DNA of 64,000 nt from Candidula unifasciata. Lineage: Eukaryota > Mollusca > Gastropoda > Stylommatophora > Geomitridae. Numbering within the stretch: position 1 is the stretch's first letter; every line of letters begins with the position of its first letter. A program made the position numbers and the translations under genes. The DNA lies in NCBI GenBank assembly GCA_905116865.2, contig CAJHNH020008453.1, forward strand, positions 62,001 through 126,000, read 5' to 3'. The notes beneath the pieces are model-generated. The model had not been told where the DNA came from, ran no database searches, and saw only the letters and a program-made list of their open reading frames with translations. Below are positions 1-64,000 of this stretch, piece after piece.

Positions 1-1430
1 AGGGTCCACTGAATCTTGGTGTTAGCAGTTACTGTCTTCCTTATCCAGTCTATTGCCAGTAAAAATAAGAGAGGCGGCAAAAGACATCCCTGTTGCACAC
101 CTGTTTTTACTACAAATGTATTTGTTACCTTTCCCTCGTGAAGAACTCAACATTTCATGTCTTTATATGTTGCCTTTACTAAGTTAATAATTTTCTGTGT
201 GATTCCATAGTGCCCCATCAATTTTCAGATATATTCCCTATCAATGCTGACAAATTCTTTTTCATAGTCTATGAATTCAATGTAAAGTGTTGAGTTTAAT
301 TCAATGCTTTGCTTTGTTATTTATACGCACTGTGGCTATCTGGTCAGTACAGGATCTGTTTGGCCGAAAACCTGCCTGTTTATCTCTCAGCTTTTTATCA
401 ATAGCAGCTTTTAATCTTTCCAAAATGATTCTATTTAATATTTTTCCAGTAACTGACAGCAACATAATTCCTCTATAGTTTTTCACACTCCTGTAGATCC
501 CCTTTTTTGGGCAGTTTCACAAGACATCCTTCTCTCCAGTCTGCTGGTATTTCTTCGATCTCCCAGACTTTACCAAATAATCTATGTAGCAATTCCGTTG
601 ATGTGTTTATGTTGACCCTAATAGTTTCTGCTGGGATACCATCTGGACCTGTCGCCTTTACTTCCTTGAGAAGATTGATAGCTTTTCTAATTTTCTCTTT
701 GGATGGTATTTCACAGTTAATATCCAGATCCATTTCTTAAGGCAGGATATCTAGAGGAATCTCTGTCCCTGGTCTATCTAAAAGTATTTAAAAATACTCA
801 GCCTATCTGTTCATTTGATCTTTAGGGTTACTGTTAAAGTCTCTGAGGTTTCCTTTTGCTACTGCTTTCTCCGCTTCTTGTGCTTGATCGTTTATATTTC
901 ACTTTATTTGCCCTTATACGCCTCCTAACTTCCTTATTGGCTTCTGTGTATTTATACTGAGCTCTTGCTTTAGCAGGTCTCGTTTTGCTATTTTTTTTTA
1001 TTTAGTCTGCCATTGAACTTTTCCTTTCTTCAATCAATTAAATGTCTTTTGGTGTTATCCGCGCTTTATGTTTCCGTTCTTTCTTACGAAGAACTTCTAC
1101 ACAAGATTCATTCTAGATTCCCTTGATCTGATCCCAGCAAACTTCAATGCTTACATCTTCACCTAACTGCTGCAAAACCTGGTACTTACTGGAGACTGTT
1201 ACTGAAAATAGTTCCTTAACTTCTTTATCCCTGGGATAACCTACATTAAACTGGTTTCTACGATTATAAGATGTTATGCATCTTTTAAGTTTCAACTTTA
1301 TTTTACTTACCAACAGAAAATGGTCAGTAAATACATCGGCACATCTGCAAGCCCTAATATCATAAATGGATGATATAGACTTTTTGTTTATACATAGGTG
1401 ATCGATTTGATAAGTTGTTTTATGGTACAA
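1..1430 (-). mobile_element. LINE (endonuclease plus reverse transcriptase) fragment
   Basis: At 1113-1430 the translation has the end of an apurinic endonuclease (QIDHLCI, RACRCADVFTDHFLLV, KIKLKLKR). At 473-733 it shows KATGPDGIPAE and PADWREGCLVKLPKKGD, and at 301-486 NYRGIMLLSVTGKILNRI and DKQAGFRPNRSCTDQIAT. Near the window start it shows GVQQGCLLPPLLFLLAIDWI. Order and strand are consistent; frameshifts and stops make it dead. It continues past the left edge. Confidence 0.9.
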
Positions 1431-1462
1431 TGTACCTAACAGTGTATTTTTTAAATTCCCCA

Positions 1463-1648
1463 GCTTCTTCTTCTTCTTCTTCTTCTTCTTCTTTCTTCTT
1501 CTTCTTCTTCTTCTTCTTCTTCTTCTTCTTCTTCTTCTTCTTCTTCTTCTTCTATTACTACTGCTACTACAACTACTACTACTACTACTACTTCGTCGTC
1601 GTCTTCTTCTTCTTTGTCGTCGTCTTCTTCTTCTTCTTCTTCTTCTTG
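1463..1648. repeat. (TTC)n/(TAC)n microsatellite
   Basis: Perfect TTC units with a TAC patch and TCG/TTC imperfections. Sits directly upstream of the LINE 5' side. Confidence 0.97.
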
Positions 1649-2155
1649 TTGTTATCGTCCACCATGTACCTTAGTGAAGTCTCGTGGGGAGATGTAACGT
1701 TTGTTGATGAGCTTTGTCAAGAGCATAATTTAGACTGATGTTCACTTCTGTAAGGCTCTTTATGCCATCACTCTAATATTTTATTAGGTCTTCCTGGATC
1801 TACACCTGTTGTAACGTTTTAGTATGGCTGGCTTATTCCTAGATTTGTTAAAAAACGGGACGATTACCACTTTTTTTTATTAATTTTTTTTTTTTTTTTT
1901 ATGGAGTGCCGATGGGACGCACCTAAACAAACCGGGACTGTCCACGCTAAAATGGGATCCACGGTCACTCTAGCTGAATTATGCCAGTGTTATCTGTATG
2001 TTGGCGCCTCTGTAATTACAGAGCTTGAAACATTGTGGTTTTGATTATAATTATTTCTATAAGTGTTGCCAAAATTAGGCGTAATTCAGGCGGTCGATCA
2101 GTGATTGCTAGTCTTCAAGTGTAAGGCTATTGGTCAATTTCGTTTTTTTTTTTTC
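1649..2155. other. No gene seen
   Basis: Unique-looking sequence with T runs near 1870-1900 and 2144-2155; no coding signal or recognised repeat. Confidence 0.5.
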
Positions 2156-2410
2156 GCGTCCACGGCTGTAAATTCCTGCGAAACGTTTTGGTTGTTCATC
2201 CACTTGTGAACTTTGGTCTTATTCTAGAACTTGGGTTTTTCGTGCGTATCCGTTTTACTGATCTAGCTTATTTCTTTGTAGACTGATGGTTCCTCGCCTT
2301 TCTGCAAGTCAGCTCTGACAGAGGAAACATCCTTAAATTGTCACCTTCTACGACATGCTTATTAGGGGTCTGAGGGTCTATTTGTTGTGTGTCGATTGGG
2401 GTTTGGCAAC
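2156..2410 (-). mobile_element. Repeat family A copy (LINE/SINE tail element with GAA tail)
   Basis: Read on the plus strand it runs CGTCCACGGCTGTAAATTCC, a track of TTGTTCATCCAC, GTAGACTGATGGTTCCTCGCC and CTACGACATGCTTATTAGG. The same order of motifs recurs at 7205, 15300, 24873, 33455, 52315 and 57270. In the opposite sense the element would end in GAA repeats, as expected for a retroposon tail. Confidence 0.8.
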
Positions 2411-3634
2411 ATTGTTTATGCGAATGTAGTGCAAGCCGGTTGATTCGCGAGTTCACTGGGATGTTCGATGGTCTGAGTCAATATTTTGAGACGGTGTTGA
2501 CTTACGACAGGAGATGTCAGCGCGGCTTCAGTCCACATTTTGATTCTGGGTTGACTTAGGACCAGAGGGACCAGTGGGTTCACAGAGTGTCAGTCCGGTA
2601 GGGGGCACACTATCATACATAGTGCGTGTGGAGTCAAGAGTGCGCACGAGATGTATGTAGAAAAAGAAGGGAGTATATTGCATAGCTGTGAGCGTCTTGA
2701 GTTGCGCGAACAGTTCACAGGGTGAGCATGTGTATATACTGAGGTTGAGTTCAGTTTATAACAGAGTCTAGCAGAGTCTAGAAGAGGGCATTCCAGAGAC
2801 TAGTTTAGCGGTCAGTCGAGTTTGCAGTCGAGGGAAGAGAAGTCAAGTTGGCATAGTTGAGCCAAGAGCTGGGCGTTCTTCTTGAAGAAGCTTTTCTTGG
2901 GTGACGACGTGTGTGGGGCGGTCGTGATCACTATTGAAACAGGTCAGCAGTTCGTAGATGTCGGCAATAGCTGTGTGCTGAGATGACTCAGAGTTGGGTG
3001 TTCTGCTGGTCATTGTAGGTTCATTTGACCAAGCTGAGGTGCTATGTGCACATTATGGAGCTTAAGCATTGTGAAGCTTCTAGTCAGCCGATGTGATAGT
3101 GTCTGCTACAAGTATAGCAACGGAGGTCATGCTGAGTAAGCTAGATGGGGCCTGTTCATCCTTACTACCAGCTCTGACGTGAGGGTAACCAGCGACCTAG
3201 GCACTAAAGTGGTGAGCTTAGAGTTGTAGTGACAGCTAGTGTAGGCTGTGCGATGGAGCGCCGCTAAAACTATTTTGAGTTAGCGGAGCTTGGGACATTC
3301 ATGTTATGATAAGCCAGTATTTGGACATGTTTATGATGCTTTGCGTACATTATTCTATGTGCGGGTTTGTGCACCCCAACGTTCTAGAGATTACAGGTGT
3401 ATATACATATATATACATGGCAACACACCGTCGTTGAGTTGTCCTGTCAGTATGTTCGTGAATTGTCCCCAACAGTTCGGAGTTCGCGCGCAAATCCTAT
3501 CCCAGACACTTGGTTATATGTTCGTGCGCTGTTATCCCGCGTTAGCACACAACCCAATCTTGTATCACCCATAATGAAGCCCTGGAATCTATACAGGAAC
3601 GTCCTACATCAGCGCAACTTATTTTAAACTCAGT
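2411..3634. other. No gene seen
   Basis: About 1.2 kb of GT-rich, moderately repetitive DNA (many GAGTC/AGTCTAG-like words near 2755-2840). Short open frames only. Confidence 0.5.
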
Positions 3635-3973
3635 CTACACAAAACTGGACAGAGATACTGAGTCAGGTTTGATGTCGTAAATATCTTTGCGATATGCCTC
3701 TCGCATGGCATTAAAGACCTCACACCTCAGTGCTGGACCATTTACAGTAACCGCACTAACCATCAAACAGCCTGCATACTTGTTGCCGCAAACACCAGTT
3801 GGCCTGGCTACAGTTAGACGAGTTATTCGCGATGCATTTAATCGAATAATCCCCTTGTCTGATACAGCGGCTTGGATTTTCTTGAGCGTAGCGTGAAATG
3901 CTTTTCCAGAGTAGCAGTCGATACTCATCACGAACTCACCAGCACGACGAGAGTTCTTTCCCTTCGCATTCAT
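3635..3973 (-). CDS. Unidentified 112-codon reading frame
   Basis: ATG at 3971-3973 to TAA-type stop at 3635. Balanced composition without simple repeats, predicted mostly soluble; contains FVMSIDCYSG, LNASRITRLTV and NGPALRCEVFNAMREAY. No family recognised. It may be a terminal exon, a transposon fragment or chance: a plus-strand frame overlaps it and no splice context is clear. Confidence 0.3.
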   Translation of the reverse strand: MNAKGKNSRRAGEFVMSIDCYSGKAFHATLKKIQAAVSDKGIIRLNASRITRLTVARPTGVCGNKYAGCLMVSAVTVNGPALRCEVFNAMREAYRKDIYDIKPDSVSLSSFV

Positions 3974-4680
3974 ACCTAGGGGATCGCATGGACTGTCCTA
4001 TGTTGCAGGGGTGCATGTATCCCTTATTTTCAACGGTTTAACAGTTGTCTCTTTTCTCGTGTTGTCACTGCTCACTTCCGTGATTATGTCCACGCTCTGC
4101 TACTTGCCAGACGATTCCTGAGTATCGAAACTGGGATGTTTTTGTATTTTTACGTTTCTTGTCAATGGTTTCTTTTTCGGGGCTGGGGGATGGGGGAGGG
4201 GTGGGGGACACCACCGCCAAGGAACGCAGAAATACAAAACTATCACAGTTTCGATGTTAATTAACAGTCGCATCTTCGGTGCTTCTCCATGCAGTACTTC
4301 TTACTGGTACACAAGCGCCTGTGGCACCTCAAAGATACTCACTACAACACGACCTCTCACAACCCCCCCCCCTCCCCCCACTATAGGACAGGCCGTGTGA
4401 CCCGCCTTTGCGTGAATGGGGAGAGAAAGGACTCTCGTGTTCAGGTGCACTCCGTGATAAATTACAGCAAGCTATTTAAGACTTTGAATAATCGTTTTGT
4501 CATAATATTTCTTTGCAAATCATAGTGTGTTACCTTGTATTTTGTTTTCTTTATTTTTTGCTGAAAGCTGTAAATTTTAATATTTTGAATGAATTGTGAT
4601 TCTTCTTCTTCTTCTAGCAGATCACCTCCCAGCGGATTAAAAAAAAAAGATGTAATGACAGCAATTAAGGTTTTCTTGAT
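3974..4680. other. No gene seen
   Basis: Includes G-rich (4184-4207) and C-rich (4361-4379) runs, otherwise featureless. Confidence 0.5.
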
Positions 4681-4683
4681 ACC

Positions 4684-4745
4684 TTTTCTTCTTCTTCTTT
4701 TTCTTTTTCTTCTTCTCCTTCTTCTTTTTCTTCTTCTTCTTCTTC

Positions 4746-4836
<91 letters not shown>

Positions 4837-4850
4837 CATCATCATCATAG
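4684..4850. repeat. (TTC)n(TTA)n(TCA)n compound microsatellite
   Basis: TTC/TTT units to about 4750, then TTA units to 4837, then TCA. It abuts the 3' end of the LINE at 4850-5075 (minus strand), so it looks like an expanded retroposon tail. Confidence 0.95.
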
Positions 4851-5075
4851 TGTTTGATGTGTGGCGTTGGTAATTATGTCTATCCACAACCCTCTGCCTC
4901 GTATGCTTTTAATCACTTCTGACACAGAAGATTTTCCATACCATGATATAAAACTGTCCAGGATCTTCTCTTTCTCCTTCCCCCCCCCCCTCCCCCTCCA
5001 AAAGCCTTCTAGTTTTTCAATTGCCAAAGTATGCTCCACTTTCCTCCTTCGCCGTTTCGCTCACTTAAAAAAAAA
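4850..5075 (-). mobile_element. LINE 3' end fragment
   Basis: The minus-strand translation EKILDSFISWYGKSSVSEVI and LWIDIITNATHQT matches the conserved end of LINE ORF2 seen again at 53030-53220 on the plus strand. Confidence 0.7.
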
Positions 5076-5164
5076 AACAATACTAGTACGACAAATGTGA
5101 ACAGGTTAAAAAAAATAGGAAACGATAAAGGAAGTTTTTTTTTTAAACACACGCACGCTCTCAC

Positions 5165-5362
5165 CCCCCCCCCCCCCCCCACCGCGCTCACTAACTTAAG
5201 CACCACACACCCAGCCACTCCCGTCACCCAACCACACACACACACGCACGCACGCACTCACCCACCCCCTCCCCCAACCGCTCACCCACTTACTCACCCA
5301 CCCACACACACACACCCAGCCACCCCCGTCAACCCACGCACACACACACACACACACTTAAG
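5165..5362. repeat. C-rich and (CA)n/(CCCA)n low-complexity block
   Basis: Long C run at 5165-5180, then CACACA and CACCCACC tracts to 5357. Confidence 0.9.
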
Positions 5363-5384
5363 GGACCATTATCACGCCAGTGGT

Positions 5385-5530
5385 GTTTTATGATGCTAGA
5401 TTAACATTTTATAGACCAATCAGCAATTATTGGGTGATGTGGTTAACATCACGCCGGCCGCCATTACATCCGAACGCTTTACCTCGTACCTTTATAGGTG
5501 GGCCGAAACAGGAGCCAATGTCATTTAAAA
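5385..5530 (-). mobile_element. SINE-B fragment
   Basis: Contains TTTTATAGACCAATCAGCA, GGGTGATGTGGTTAACATCA and CGCCGGCCGCC, the reverse of the 3' body of the tRNA-derived SINE fully preserved at 25567-25822. Confidence 0.8.
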
Positions 5531-7204
5531 AAAAACGTGATAAGCATTCGAGAAAAAAAAAATACAAGAAAGGGAACAAGAACACTTAAAATATTTAAAA
5601 AATCAATATTATTTAAAACAACAGATAACCGAAAATTTGTTTACCTTGTGTCTTCTTTAACGTGTAATCCAACTATTTACATCCAAAGATATTCACTCAA
5701 AGCTAAAACAAATGTGATCACTTTCTACTAAGAAAAATCAAGCTTCACCTGAATGCTCTGATGGGCAGACGCATCCATTTCTATCATTCAAATGTTTGCA
5801 TTGATAAGTGCAGTCCTTGAATGTGTTGTGTGCATTCTTGGTCGATAAACTGTGTATGTGTGCGCCGATCTTATTTCACATAGTCCCAACAGATCGTTTT
5901 CTCGATCTATTTTTCACACACACACAAAAACGTAACAGTATAAAGGTTTATCTAGCACTTTCTCTGCCTTCCCCTGGAACACGGTCTTGTCAACCAACCA
6001 TCCATTACAGTGGATCTGTTTGCAGAGCCTTGCGTGTTACTCTGCGTCTCATCTGTGTCGTAATATGCCTTGCATAATTTCGACTCGTCGTCTTGTGAAA
6101 CAGTTGAATCACTCCAATTCCAATTTCAATTCTTTTTAATAAAAAGGCAAAAACTCAACCAATTTCAACCTGCTGCTAGCTAGCTGAAATGCCAACAGTC
6201 TACGGTTATATTTCTGGTCTTGTTTATTTGCGCCACTTTTGTGGCTATAGTTCCTTAATGCTTCTTTCCTCCATGTCAGACTGCTCATTCCTTATCCTGT
6301 TGTCAACTGTGTTCTTCTTGCCCTTTCACTTCTCATGTTTTCTCCTTAGTTTCAGCTCCTTCTAATTTGGCCAAGCCTATTTTGTAGGAGAGTGAGCTTC
6401 TCAACATAATGTCCTTTGGACCATCATTTATAGTTTAAAAATTTTGAGTATTTTACAGTTTTTGGGTTCGAATAGGCCCGAAATGTGACAATATTCTTGC
6501 GTTTGACCATAGTGGTCTTATAGTTGTCTTCCTGCAAAAAGAACGGGTTAATCATGTCATGTAGATGTGTGTGAAATGTTAGGTGACGCCTCACAATGAT
6601 TTTATCCTTCATTTATTATAGTGTTGGTTGGTAGCTAGTCTCCAGTGTACGTAAAAACCAGATCCCTGGAATACGCATCACGTCACCTGTCTTTACCATC
6701 GTACCATTGGTAGAGGGGGTGAGGGGAAATAGGCGGTTAGGTGCTCTGGTCCGGTCAGTATCGATCCATGTGTTTTCTCTATTTGCTGTCAGTCTTATCC
6801 TATTGTGAGTTTCACCAGTCATGTTTATGTTAGATGTAGGATGTGGAATAAGATGATTATAAGTATGAATCACCGGGGGTATATGAATGTATACTATCAC
6901 GTGTATGCATCCATAAACTCACACAACATTACATGTTTGCACTCTCTTTCACACATATCCATGCATGTTTAACCATATAGATACATATCTATTTGACGTT
7001 TCCTGCACTTGCGTTCTCTTTTATACCTGCCTATCAATGTAATCATTCTCCCACTTACATTCATGTAAACATGTTCATCCCCCCGTAGGGGCTCGGGGGC
7101 TACGGAGTCAGCATCATTGGTGCTTTACCTCCTAGGAGACTTCCTGTTAACTCTCTTCGGGTATTTCGATCAGAGAAACAATCAATTATTACAAAAACGT
7201 TTAT
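5531..7204. other. No gene seen
   Basis: About 1.7 kb of AT-rich sequence without recognisable coding or repeat structure. Confidence 0.5.
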
Positions 7205-7400
7205 TCACTTCCTAATTTCAATCTTGTTCTAGAATATAAGTTTTACATGCACATCCACCGTACAGATCTGTCTTATTTATGTGCAGACCTTTGGTTCTTC
7301 TCATCTGAGGCAAATGAGCTCACAGTGCCATAGAAACACCTCTAATTTGTCGACTTTTACGACATGCTTGTCAGGAAGCAGTGAGTATTTTACTTTTTCT
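7205..7400 (-). mobile_element. Repeat family A copy
   Basis: Shares TTGTTCTAGAATATAAGTTT, the GTGCAGACCTTTGGTTCTTC block and TTACGACATGCTTGTCAGG with the copy at 15300-15600. Confidence 0.75.
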
Positions 7401-7492
7401 CCAGGCATTGCGATCAGAGAAACCAAACGTGTAGATATGGGTTAGAAAGCAAGCCTTTGGAGTCAGCAAACAAGCGTCTAACAATAAGGCTA

Positions 7493-7780
7493 CAGCAGTG
7501 CTCTTCAACCTGGAAAAAGTGGGGAGGGGTGGTAAGACGTTCCAAGCAGGGCGTCAGGCCATTTTTTATGAGTTTTTTTGTACCAAACTTTATATTTTTA
7601 AACTATTCATTTTACCCCCCAAAAATGCAAAGTTTTTTTTTTTATGAGCACGTTGTAAACCAGTTTTTAAAAGTCTAATTTAATGTGATGACGCCTGCAT
7701 TTTATTAGGTATTTAAAACATATCCCTCCTCTTTTTTATCCCATTTTATTATGTTGTAAATGGGTGGGGGAAGTGGGGTG
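7493..7780. mobile_element. Possible hAT-type element end
   Basis: CAGTGCTCTTCAACCTGG resembles the CAGTGGTTCTCAACCT terminal repeat of hAT elements. Only one end is clear. Confidence 0.3.
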
Positions 7781-7787
7781 TTTGCGA

Positions 7788-8095
7788 TACACTAAAGGGT
7801 GCGTTGGCGTCTTTGCCATATACACAAGGGGGCGTTGGGGTGTTTGCCATATACTCAAGGAATTGATGAGGATTTTGTCATATACTCAAGGGGGCGTTGG
7901 GGTGTTTGCCATATACTCAAGGAATTGATGAGGATTTTGTCATATACTCAAGAAGCGTTGGGAGTTTTGCCATATACTCAAGGGGTTGTTGGGGATTTCG
8001 CCATGTACTTAAGGGTGCATTAGGGTGTTTTCCACATACTCAAGGAAGCATTGGGGTGTTTGCCATATGCTCAAGGGAACGTTGGGTCGTTTGAG
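7788..8095. repeat. Minisatellite, ~32-bp unit
   Basis: Nine or so units built on GGGCGTTGGGGTGTTTGCC then ATATACTCAAG. Two unit types alternate in the middle (7860-7950), giving a short higher-order repeat. Confidence 0.9.
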
Positions 8096-8302
8096 AAAAG
8101 CAAACAGCGAAAGGCAAGAAAAAGGCAATAATTGAGAATTCTTCTACGATTTTCACAAGACTTTTTTTGACATACTGGTGCAATCGGTGGGGGAACAGAA
8201 GACGTAGAGAACCATGGTCGACCACGAAAACTGACAAGAGGTTCAAATATGCAACATATAAGATGAAATGTAAAGTCTAATAACTTTGTTCAAGGGTTTC
8301 GT

Positions 8303-8383
8303 CAAAATATTTTATAATCATACACAAGGTAAACATGTTTAAATTAAACATGTTTACCTTGTGTATGATTATAAAATATTTTG
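8303..8383. repeat. Perfect 40-bp palindrome with 1-base spacer
   Basis: The left arm 8303-8342 is the exact reverse complement of 8344-8383. The transcript would form one uninterrupted hairpin. Confidence 0.97.
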
Positions 8384-8620
8384 GTCACATCATGCGTATC
8401 TGAAAAAAAAATTATAGCAGAAGACATGGTAACAGGAAGGAGGGGCAGGTGCTAACCAACACGAAGATGGGCGCAGGATTTAAGTGACCTACTGGAAATG
8501 AAAGTGCACGAGGCGGGAGTGCTGGCGAGAGACGGATGTTTTTTTTTTTTTTTTTCACATGAAGACCGTGATGAGAGTAACGTACTGCAAAGGACCTATT
8601 ACATGATTATACATAATGTA
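8384..8620 (+). mobile_element. LINE 3' end fragment
   Basis: The plus-strand translation gives GHIMR at the palindrome edge, then NTKMGAGFK and NESARGGSAGER, matching the LINE end at 37060-37249 (RRWAQDI, MKVHEAEELVRER). Confidence 0.65.
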
Positions 8621-8725
8621 AGAAATGTTACCATACGAAACAAATCAATCGTACTGTATAATATTTTGTACATACACTGTTATATGTACAGAAAATCTAT
8701 TTGTTCCTCTGGAAAATATACACTG

Positions 8726-62130
<53,405 letters not shown>

Positions 62131-62214
62131 TGTGCAGGCTCACAGCAACGGGAGACAGTATCGAGTCCTGCAATAATATCAACGTTTCACAGTTTCTCCA
62201 TAGTAAAAGTAATG

Positions 62215-62478
62215 GTCCCCTTTCCACGCCTTTAAGCGTATAGGGCATTTAAGGCTAGAACTATATTTTTAAAGACAAATCGGCACAAGATGGGTGATGT
62301 GGTCAGAATCACGCCGGCTGCCTTTACTTCCTGGGATTGCACCCAGTACCCAATCAAGGCTGTGTCGACCTGGGAGTCAAAGTCATTTTTGAAAAAAGTC
62401 AGCTCCGTCAGGGAGCGAACCCACGACCTTCCGATCCGCACGCGAGCATCTAACCGCTACGCCACGGCGACTCCCCAG
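62215..62478 (-). mobile_element. SINE-B, full-length reverse copy
   Basis: Tail CCACGCCTTTAAGCGTATAG, body GATGTGGTCAGAATCACGCC, head CAGGGAGCGAACCCACGACC and AACCGCTACGCCACGGCGAC. Confidence 0.92.
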
Positions 62479-62900
62479 TTTCCCCATACATACGGTTAAA
62501 ACGCATAATTTGGTCAAGATGAAATAATGTAGATGTTCTCATTCACAGTTGGTAATCTAATCAATTACATAAAGAAAAAGAAAGAACATGACAGAAAATG
62601 GGCCACAAAAATCTTTCACATGAAAGAAGAACTTATTTATTTAGGGGCTGCAAAAATGGTAGCTGGGGTGGATATGGTGCTGGCAAACCAGACTACCTCT
62701 ATTTCTGCGCAGACAATGATTGTGATATTAACCATATTAGAGACGTGCGCTTTCTGCTTTCTTTCTTTTTCATATTGCCAGACTGAGCCACAGCAATGCG
62801 TGGCGGGAACTGCTAGTTAATAATAAACTACAAACATTCAGAATAGAGGGAATTAAATAATACGATAGAATCACTAATGTATAGCTTTGGACGAGAATTA
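62479..62900. other. Short open frame, no gene assigned
   Basis: A 95-codon frame at 62533-62820 has one hydrophobic stretch (MIVILTILETCAFCFLSFS). No start context or homology supports it. Confidence 0.3.
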
Positions 62901-62904
62901 AACA

Positions 62905-63192
62905 AGTTTGAACCAGAGGTCAAGAAAAGACGATGGCGTTGAATAGGACTCAGGTTGAAAAACAAACTGAGAACATAATAACTAGTATGTCTTTGTACTG
63001 AAACCGACGGGGCATAAAAATAAAGTAAGACCAAAAAACACTTGGGGAAGGGAGCTAGAGATAGAAGTTAAAGAGATGGGGAGGACATGGATAGAGCAGC
63101 ATGCGATAGCGAAGGATAGGACGACTTGGTGTGGGTTGGTTGAGGGCCTATGCTCCACTGGGGGGTTATAAAGGTAGAAGAAGAAGAATACA
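62905..63192 (+). mobile_element. LINE 3' end with short (AAG)n tail
   Basis: GAACCAGAGGTCAAGAAAAGA, then VEGLCSTGGL-like end and AGAAGAAGAAG; same family as 10735-11114. Confidence 0.82.
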
Positions 63193-63274
63193 GCTTTTAA
63201 ATACAAGGCTTTTAAAAATGCGTGTTAAACAATGCCTATAATTTTAGGAGATGTCTGGGCAAAAAAGTAGATGA

Positions 63275-64000
63275 GGAAGGGAACTGTCACTTCACATCAT
63301 ATAATTTACACAGTGAACTGTCACTTTACATCATATAATACGCACAGTGAACTGTCACTTTACATCATATGACATAACCATGAAACTTTCACTGCACATC
63401 ATATGACATAACCAGCGAACTGTTACTTCACATCATATGACATAACCAGGAAACTGTTACTTCACATCATATGACATAACCAGGGAACTGTTACTTCTCA
63501 TCATATGACATAACCAGGGAACTGTTACTTCACATCATATATAATAACCAGGGAACTGTCACTTCACATCATATGACATAACCAGGGAACTGTCACTTCA
63601 CATCATATGACATAACCAAGGAACTTTCACTGCACATCATATGACATAACCAGGGAACTGTTACTTCACATCATATGACATAACCAGGAAACTGTTACTT
63701 CACATCATATGACATAACCAGGGAACTGTTACTTCTCATCATATGACATAACCAGGGAACTGTTACTTCACATCATATATAATAACCAGGGAACTGTCAC
63801 TTCACATCATATGACATAACCAGGGAACTGTTACTTCACATCATATGACATAACCAGGGAAATGTTACTTCACATCATATGACATAACCAGGGAACTGTT
63901 ACTTCACGTCATTGGACATAACCAGGGAACTGTTACTTCCCGTCATATGACATAACCAGGGAACTGTTACTTCACATCATTGGACATAATCAGGGAACTG
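63275..64000. repeat. 34-bp satellite, continues past window end
   Basis: Units with CACATCATATGACATAACCA and GGGAACTGTTACTT; about 20 copies, some pairs repeated as larger blocks. Confidence 0.97.

Overview
The window is animal nuclear DNA: one multi-exon gene with large introns, packed with non-LTR retrotransposon 3' ends, tRNA-derived SINEs, minisatellites and very long microsatellites. TTAGGG-type interstitial telomere repeats and the mix of repeats suggest a lophotrochozoan, most likely a gastropod mollusc. That taxonomic call is inference only.

The main content is a complete STRA6-like gene (vertebrate STRA6 is the membrane receptor for retinol-binding protein and takes up vitamin A). 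It lies on the minus strand from the start codon at 62128-62130 to the stop at 8726-8728. I reconstructed 18 coding exons by hand. All introns are GT-AG, every exon junction keeps the reading frame, and the exon lengths sum to 2262 nt (753 codons plus stop). The translated exons follow human STRA6 in order from the first membrane segment to the C-terminal juxtamembrane region. The introns (0.8-9.1 kb) hold everything else in the window.

Layout, low to high coordinates. 1-1430: a LINE on the minus strand. 1463-8620: microsatellites, SINE and LINE remnants, a tandem repeat and a perfect 40-bp palindrome, all downstream of the gene. 8726-15087: exons 18-16, with a 39-bp satellite interrupted by two LINE/SINE insertions, telomere-like repeats and an ATTAC/ATTAT satellite. 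16333-31895: exons 15-8, with several LINEs and about 0.9 kb of TTC/TAC microsatellite. 33985-36813: exons 7-6, with two oppositely oriented blocks of a TGTCATAC-type satellite around exon 7. 37250-45243: a young but defective Ty3/Gypsy-like LTR retrotransposon inside intron 5. 46172-62130: exons 5-1, with a 52-bp satellite, a TC/TGTG array, a LINE carrying an AAT/GAA/GGAA tail, and a LINE inserted into another satellite. 63280-64000: a 34-bp satellite running off the end.

No second complete host protein-coding gene is visible. One unidentified 112-codon reading frame lies at 3635-3973 on the minus strand. Most other long open frames are translations of simple repeats.
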